NCBI GenBank assembly: GCA_026874595.1
Contig: CM049313.1
Coordinates: forward strand, 54,586,659 to 54,650,658
Direction: 5' to 3'
DNA length: 64,000 nucleotides
From: Sipunculus nudus
Lineage: Eukaryota > Annelida > Sipuncula > Golfingiida > Sipunculidae
Part shown: positions 34,045 to 64,000 of the stretch, piece by piece
How the letters are laid out: the number at the start of each line of letters is the position of its first letter
Numbering within the stretch: position 1 is the first letter of the stretch
Notes under the pieces: model-generated
Databases searched by the model: none
The model's input: the letters and a program-made list of their open reading frames with translations, nothing else
Told to the model about the DNA's origin: nothing
Made by a program: the position numbers and the translations under genes

Positions 34045-35815
34045 AAAAATCTTGTAAAGATTTGTTATTTCTAACTAATACATTACAAATCAACATTTAA
34101 ACAAGTATCTCAGTTGTAAAACATACAATCCAGCACTCTTTCTAGCATTTGATCCTTACTGGGTCTAATGATGCATGTGAAAAATATATTCTAAATATAT
34201 TATATACAACATTTGCAAAGTATGTTCAATATGATAAAACTCATCAAACCCCATTTATTAATGATAAGTGATAATATTATCATCACTGAATTAAAAGTTT
34301 ATAAATTTTAAAATCTCTGAGGGAAAGAAAAATAAATATAAAATTATCTCATTAGAGACATTAATGAGGAACAATCATTCACATGAGACATTTGGTCAGC
34401 ACAATCAGTTACATAATTATTATGATGCCTAATAGGAAAAAATGATTATATCTCCAGCCACTGTGAGTGGATCAAACATGTTCAACATGTCACTGAGCAT
34501 ACCCAAGGTCAAATATTATGCTTCATAAATATATATTTTTTTATAGATTACAATGTGAATTAGCTAATTACAGAGATGTATGCTCCTTTTCATATCCCTA
34601 CCAGAGGGGTAAGGGTGTACTTGATGGAGTTTTCTTCCATGAAGATGTTTTACATCCTACCAATAGCTTCAATACAAAAATGTATCTAGATTTATAAACA
34701 ATCATACGAGTAAAGATATTTTGTCAGTCACATTATGGATAAATTGAGCATTAAATCAAGGGAAAATAAAAACAAAAAAACAAAAAACAGAAAAACATAA
34801 TCTAGATACCAGTAAATTAAAATATAATTAAAATCCAAACAACCTTATAAGTGATGCACTTTAAGTGATGCACTTTAAAAGTGTTCCAAGTCCGTCAGTA
34901 ACAACAGAATGGAAAAAAAACCCTATGCAATAAGACACAAAAGACAAATCTTCAGTTCGGCCTTTTTTAAAGTTTCATTAACAGACATTACACTAAAACA
35001 GAAAACCATTTTTCTTCTCACAATTTTTTTGTGTAAAACATCAGATTTATAAATTGCAGAACCATTTAAAATAGCTATAAATCAGAAAAAGTAAATTGAG
35101 ACAAAAGTGCAAGTGACGGAGGAACGTGTATATTGCTGGTGTTTCTTTTACTTGCTCTAAACAACTCACAAGTTCATCAACAGTAACTAATCTATCATAA
35201 ACTATAACTAATCTAACACATATATCAGTATTTTCTACAACAGGAGCATTGAGCCAAAAAAAAAAAATTAACAGATCTTTAACCATTTAGCACAGATCCT
35301 ATTCTATAACATAAACAGTAATGCTAACTTGTGCTACCGACTAATGTTACCACAATTACCAGCATTTAAGACTCGGACTTTATTTCCTTATCTCAGTTTA
35401 TTTCAATATTCACAATGATTCCTATCAAACATCAATTCATCCCTACTCTAATAATGGATATGAATGGTCCAATATCAATACAGAAGAGTTAAGTGCCAAT
35501 ACTCAAAACCCCCAAAATTTTACACAAATGGCCAAGCATTTATAAAGGTTAAACACATTTTGTAAAAATGTAATATATCAAATATTTCACTCATCAGTCA
35601 ATTGCAGTTAACGAGTAACCTGACCCTGTTGTAACCTGTGCCATATATTTAATATCATGCACATGTCATGTTAACTAGTTCCTATTTATTGACGGGTATT
35701 TGTCCTAATCCCATAGGCTAGAGTATTAAGCATTAAGGCCCATGGTGTAATCATGGTTGATAAATGATATGCCACCTTGCTTCCATAAGATGACCAGATG
35801 ATTGCCTCATGTTCT
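34045..35815 (-). other. ALDH7A1 3' UTR (inferred) and tail-to-tail spacer
   Basis: AT-rich, with no gene or major repeat. A 16-base unit (aagtgatgcacttt..) is duplicated at about 34846-34878. It is taken as 3' UTR only because of its position. Confidence 0.4.
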
Positions 35816-59923
<24,108 letters not shown>

Positions 59924-60068
59924 ATCAACTCGGTATCTATCAAATAGGTCGTTCGCGGCACGTGGCTAACACAACTCGGCAGCCGGAAACGAAAATTTTA
60001 CAGACGGGACAGATGATTTGTTTGGCCTGTCGATTTGCATGGTCTATGTAGTTCGCAAACACGCACCG

Positions 60069-60108
<40 letters not shown>

Positions 60109-60110
60109 CA
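59924..60110 (-). promoter_or_regulatory. ALDH7A1 5' UTR/promoter area with (GA)n on the coding strand
   Basis: CpG-richer sequence upstream of the start (cggcagccggaaacg, cgttcgcggcacgtgg) followed at 60074-60105 by (ct)16, which is GAGAGA on the ALDH7A1 strand. CACGTG at 59958-59963 is an E-box. No TATA box is evident. The transcription start is not known. Confidence 0.4.
60074..60105 (+). repeat. (TC)16 microsatellite
   Basis: An uninterrupted tc dinucleotide run about 150 bases upstream of the ALDH7A1 start codon. Confidence 0.95.
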
Positions 60111-60136
60111 TCTTTGCTGACATTTTTTTATTTCTT

Positions 60137-60420
60137 TTAGGCCAAAAAAAAATAAGGTATGGTTCTCAGGCACTTTTTTTCAGAAATCAGTGCGGGCGGT
60201 ATTTTATTTTTGACCTTTTTTGGATTTTTCGATAAAAATGTCATATAATCAGGAAAAAGCATGAAAATAACATTTTTTTTGCTAAACACTAAATAAATTG
60301 TATTATTTATCTTCTTGAAAGATAAAAGTCAAAATAAAAATTTTTGATGCGGGGGGGGGGGGGTTAAAATTGACGCGGGCGGTGCCTGAGAACCATCTTT
60401 TTTATTTCTTTTTTTGCCTT
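60137..60420 (+). mobile_element. Short inverted-repeat element D, copy 3 (best preserved)
   Basis: It begins taggccaaaaaaaaataagg; the inner TIR part ATGGTTCTCAGGCAC (60159-60173) is matched exactly by GTGCCTGAGAACCAT (60382-60396), and the A-rich outer parts also match, giving a TIR of about 35 bp. The middle has tcatataatcaggaaaaagcatgaaaataaca, shared with copies 1 and 2. A 13-G run is at 60351-60363. Non-coding MITE. Confidence 0.8.
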
Positions 60421-61007
60421 ATAGTTTCAAATAGCCCGGGCTAGCCCTCTATTTACAGCTGGGGGGGGGGGGGGGTCTAGAATCAGCAGATAGTTGTAAT
60501 CTCATACAGATTAAGTAGAAATTATAATTTATATAAATAAAGACAGTCAAACGTAAGCATTCAGAAGCAATGAACAAGAATGAAGCGCATAAATATTAAT
60601 GCAAGGTAACCCGGCCGATGCCCGTTATATAATCGATGTTACGCTATATGCCTACCTGAAATATACTTGGCCGAATTTCAAGTTGATATTGTTCACTCTT
60701 GTTTATTTTTAATGATCAGTAGCTTAAATAACTCTTGCTTAGATGCGGGTGATATTTTTATGCCGCTTATCAGCATATGGGAATTGATCTCTGGCATGTA
60801 CTATGTCTTGACGTTTATAAAGCGATTATTTTCATATATATTGATATATGCATCCTTGGTAAATCCAGTTATCGATTTTGTCTTGTATATCTAATTTTTC
60901 AGTCACTTTTGAATAGTTGATCTAGTGCTTACTTCTTCAATAACAAAGACCATGCATTTACATATATGTAGTATAAACACAGTAAAAAATATCAATTAAA
61001 TAGCTAG
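60421..61007. other. No gene recognised
   Basis: AT-rich sequence with a second poly-G run (60461-60475). The open frame at 60667-60894 has no recognisable features. Confidence 0.5.
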
Positions 61008-61190
61008 GGGCCTGGATGGTCGAGTAGTAAAACGCCCGGGTTCGATCCAAGGTGTTGCCATGACATTAAGCGTAGGTTGAAGTGGCCCGTCCAAAGACGA
61101 TGGTTCTCTCCGGGTTCTCCGGTCCAAGGACGGTGGTTCTCTCCGGATTCTCCGGCTTCCACCACCTCTCTAAGTCCAGCGGTTAAGCTC
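61008..61190 (+). repeat. tRNA-derived SINE fragment
   Basis: A-box-like TGGTCGAGTAG (61017-61027) and perfect B box GGTTCGATCC (61039-61048), then 'gttgccatgacattaag.gtaggttgaagtggc' and a tandem 'gatggttctctccgggttctccgg' block. The A-to-B spacing (22) is too short for a working tRNA gene, so the head is internally deleted. Confidence 0.65.
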
Positions 61191-61191
61191 C

Positions 61192-61800
61192 CATATTTGG
61201 AGGAATTGTGCAAAAAATGAAAGAAGCATGAAAGTTGGCAAAAGTATTCTTTGGAGCTTATTGATGAAAAATCAGATATAGGGCCAAGCTGAAAAAAAAA
61301 AATTATCTTGCCCAAAATCCAAGATTAGAAAATGTCAAGAACTTGAGCTATAATGTCCCCAGAAAACATCACAAATACTCTAGTGTTATGTTATTTGGGC
61401 TGAGAAATTCAATTTTTGGTGTTTCAAACCTCTTCAGATACTCATTAGCTCGGTTTTTATTAAGGTTTTTTTTAATATTCCCATTAGTCCAGCGGTGAAG
61501 TTGCATATTGAGAAAATTGTGCAAAAGATGAAAGAAGAATGAAACTTGGCATAATAATTTTCCAGACCAGAAAAAAGAATGAAACTTGGCATAATAATTT
61601 TCCAGACCATACTCTATATGTTCAGATATGGAGCCGAGCAGAATTCACCATATCTTGGTAAAAATCCAAGACGGCGGCCATGATGGCCACCAAAATAAAA
61701 AAAAACAATACAGCCGGTTATATTTGTCCTAGAATGCATTGCAAGTGCACTGTTCTATGTTATTAGGGTCAAGAAATTCATTTATAAGGGTTTGAGGTCT
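61192..61800 (+). repeat. ~300-bp direct repeat, two units
   Basis: Unit 1 (about 61192-61440) and unit 2 (about 61490-61800) share 'gtccagcggt.aag.t.catat', 'aattgtgcaaaa.atgaaagaag.atgaaa.ttggca', 'aaaatccaaga' and 'gttatgttatt.gg'. Unit 2 has an inner tandem duplication of about 37 bases (aaaaagaatgaaacttggca..ccagacca, 61526-61604). Non-coding. Confidence 0.75.
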
Positions 61801-64000
61801 GTATCATGAATATGTGAATGAAGTCTGATTTTGTTGGTATTGAAATTGTACTAAAATTGCACATCTAACGGTAAAACGTATTTGTTGATTACCCTGCTGA
61901 AATTTAATATATTTGTTAATTTTAAGTATGTAAACACTGTCTCTTTCAATGTAATTAAAGTGACAGTCGATTGGTAAAGGTCCGTACAGAGTCGGTTGTT
62001 TTCTTCGTTTCCTCTGATTCCGTCCACTACTTTGCCATCCGACCCATGGAAAACGCCTTGTAGTTGTTATAACCAGTTGTACAATCCATGTAAAAGAGAT
62101 TTTTTGTTTATGTGTTAATGGTTCTTTTGTCAGCTTCCAGACTCTTTGCTTGCATGAAGACTCAGTACATATTTTACCTTCAAGTGCACAAGATGCAAAA
62201 TTGTAGATCGAATGATCCTTGTACATAAGATAAAAAGAACCGATAGTGAGTTGGAATTGTGTGTGTTTTACCAGAAGAAAAACGCTCTTGTCCTGCCAAA
62301 TCTAAAGAAAATATTCAGTTACAGGTAATAAAAAATTGCTGGCAATTTTTCAAAGAATGTTGTAATAAACTGGTCTGTTCAGTGATAATATTCAGAAGTA
62401 GTGTATTCTCTAAAATGTAGGTTCACTTAATGAAGCAGATGGTATGAAATACAAGTAGCCCAAGCATTCTGCAATTGGACATAAAACTGACAAAGGGAAA
62501 GTGTAACTGTACTTAGGTGCCAGATCTCAGAAGCTGAAACCACAGAAAAGTTACAATCACCAAACAAGTCGATAAAAACTCAAACCAAACTTTGTACTGA
62601 TTTTTGAGGTAATCATGCATGTTGTAAGATAAAATGCATGTCTGGAACCTGAGGGTGCATTATATTTTTTTAACTTTGTTTTGTGAATTTGACTCTCTAT
62701 ATCCTCCGCCTTGCTTTTCCATTTTATGAGCATCCATCCATGACCAGCTAGCTTGAACCAGGCAGCACCGACTCATACATGAAGTGAATATTTCTAACAA
62801 TACATGCAGGTACAACATGAATCTACAAATGTGCATAATGTCAGCAAATGAAAGTTTTTTTGTTGACATAAACACATTATGCAAATTGAATTTTAATGGC
62901 AAATCGTTGGCAAGGAACTAGTTCTATATCACAAAGAAAGCATCACAACAAAGGGCAGTGCTATTTTACTGACACTTATTGGGTCTATCATACGAGCATA
63001 GAGTCTAAAGTCTGCATCATCACCATATCACAAAAATAGTAAATTGAAAAAAGGTATCTACATGAGTATTGATTATTTCATGCATTTATCGCCATATTAC
63101 AAAGGCAGCACATAGCAACATGTTGCGCACCTCTAAATGTGTGTTGATTCTGTTTTCATGCAAACATACAGTCTAAAAGCCATCACTTAATGACAAAAGA
63201 AGCTTAGAATCTATACAGCAAACAGTGTGACCTTCTATATAAGTGCGTATCTTGTCATGCACGCATGTAGTCTAAATAAATTATAAATAAAAAGTCTTTC
63301 CTTTGAAACAAACATGATGTTCAAATACATGTAACTAGTACATTTAAATTCAATTTCAGCTGAACTTTTTTTCTATTTCTTAATTGCACTAATAAAGATT
63401 TGAATGTTAAGTTGATGGTAAAATTTAATGTCATGTTTGTAGATTTTTAAGAAGTCCTAAATATTCTTCACGGATATATCAAGCTCCCACTTTGATACGA
63501 GACAGGATACCTACGTTTCTTTAATCTCTAACCTCTGCAAAGCAGTTAATACATTCGTTAGCATGCAAATAATGGGATATCAAACATAGGAAATCAGAAA
63601 TGAAATATTAATAAAATAAAACATACCCCAGCAAATGACACTTTGATTTAAAGGTGCAGTATTTAAAAAAATCTAAACTTTAACCGTTGGGTGTGCTGAT
63701 GAAAAAGGGACTTTTAGCACGTACAATTTTAGTAGGTACACAAGGCAGAATATATACAGCTGACAGGTGTCAGCTTCTTACATCTATAGGTCTGTATCCT
63801 GCTACGCACGCATTAAGTCTGATATAAAAGTCAGAACCAAGATAAACTCTACATTATATGCATTGTCAAATTTATTTTATTATAATATATAGTTTATATG
63901 GACAGTTAGTTATAATTACTATTATAATACAAGCCACTCTCCATGGCTCGGATGGTGGCGTTTGGTGGTATAAATACAGGGGTGGAGGAAAGGGAAGGAC
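61801..64000. other. No gene recognised
   Basis: AT-rich. The longest open frame (61804-62226, minus strand, 140 codons) has no motif I recognise and is near the length expected by chance in such DNA. I see no splice-consistent homology to any family here. Confidence 0.45.

Noticed and set aside
61008-61060. Possible tRNA gene
   Set aside because: The B box is perfect but A-to-B spacing is too short and no acceptor stem can be closed; better explained as a SINE fragment.
61804-62226. 140-codon minus-strand open frame
   Set aside because: No recognisable motif and no splice-linked neighbours; the length is close to the chance maximum for AT-rich DNA of this size.

Overview
This is animal nuclear DNA, AT-rich and intron-rich, with three conserved protein-coding genes and a dense load of old, mostly non-autonomous repeats. 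The repeat classes (AGCTCAGCTGA-headed elements with TCCGTCC tracts, tandem units carrying GGTGGCGCCACC palindromes, short inverted-repeat elements) look to me like those of bivalve mollusc genomes. That organism call is an inference from repeat style and from the divergence of the proteins from vertebrates; no species is claimed.

Layout. (1) 996-6600, + strand: the 3' part of TRIP4 (activating signal cointegrator 1), six exons ending in the ASCH domain and stop codon; the gene starts before the window. One intron uses a GC donor and another holds a 25-bp minisatellite. (2) 6601-9862: intergenic DNA, including the DCTN3 promoter area. (3) 9863-33483, + strand: complete DCTN3 (dynactin p24), seven coding exons, 186 codons, stretched over 23 kb by repeat-filled introns. 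(4) 33484-35815: the two facing 3' UTRs. (5) 59923 down to 35816, - strand: complete ALDH7A1 (antiquitin), 19 coding exons, 538 codons, all three key catalytic residues present, with a probable conserved second start codon separating mitochondrial and cytosolic forms. (6) 59924-64000: upstream region with a (CT)n tract, an inverted-repeat element, a tRNA-like SINE fragment and tandem repeats, but no recognisable gene.

The three genes have unrelated housekeeping roles (transcription and translation-quality cofactor, dynein adaptor subunit, lysine/aldehyde catabolism) and nothing suggests that they work together. DCTN3 and ALDH7A1 are tail to tail.

The most notable structure is a three-level nest in ALDH7A1 intron 2. 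A hAT-like element (52019-55394; CAGGGTTGG ends, perfect 8-bp target duplication) contains the decayed 3' end of a non-LTR retrotransposon. That in turn is split by a 1.03-kb fold-back element (52862-53891; arms of about 445 bp, 9-bp target duplication). A second hAT-like element with the same ends (58072-59229) lies in intron 1 and carries a related retrotransposon-like interior. I saw no evidence of a wholly new gene system; the novelty is in the mobile elements.
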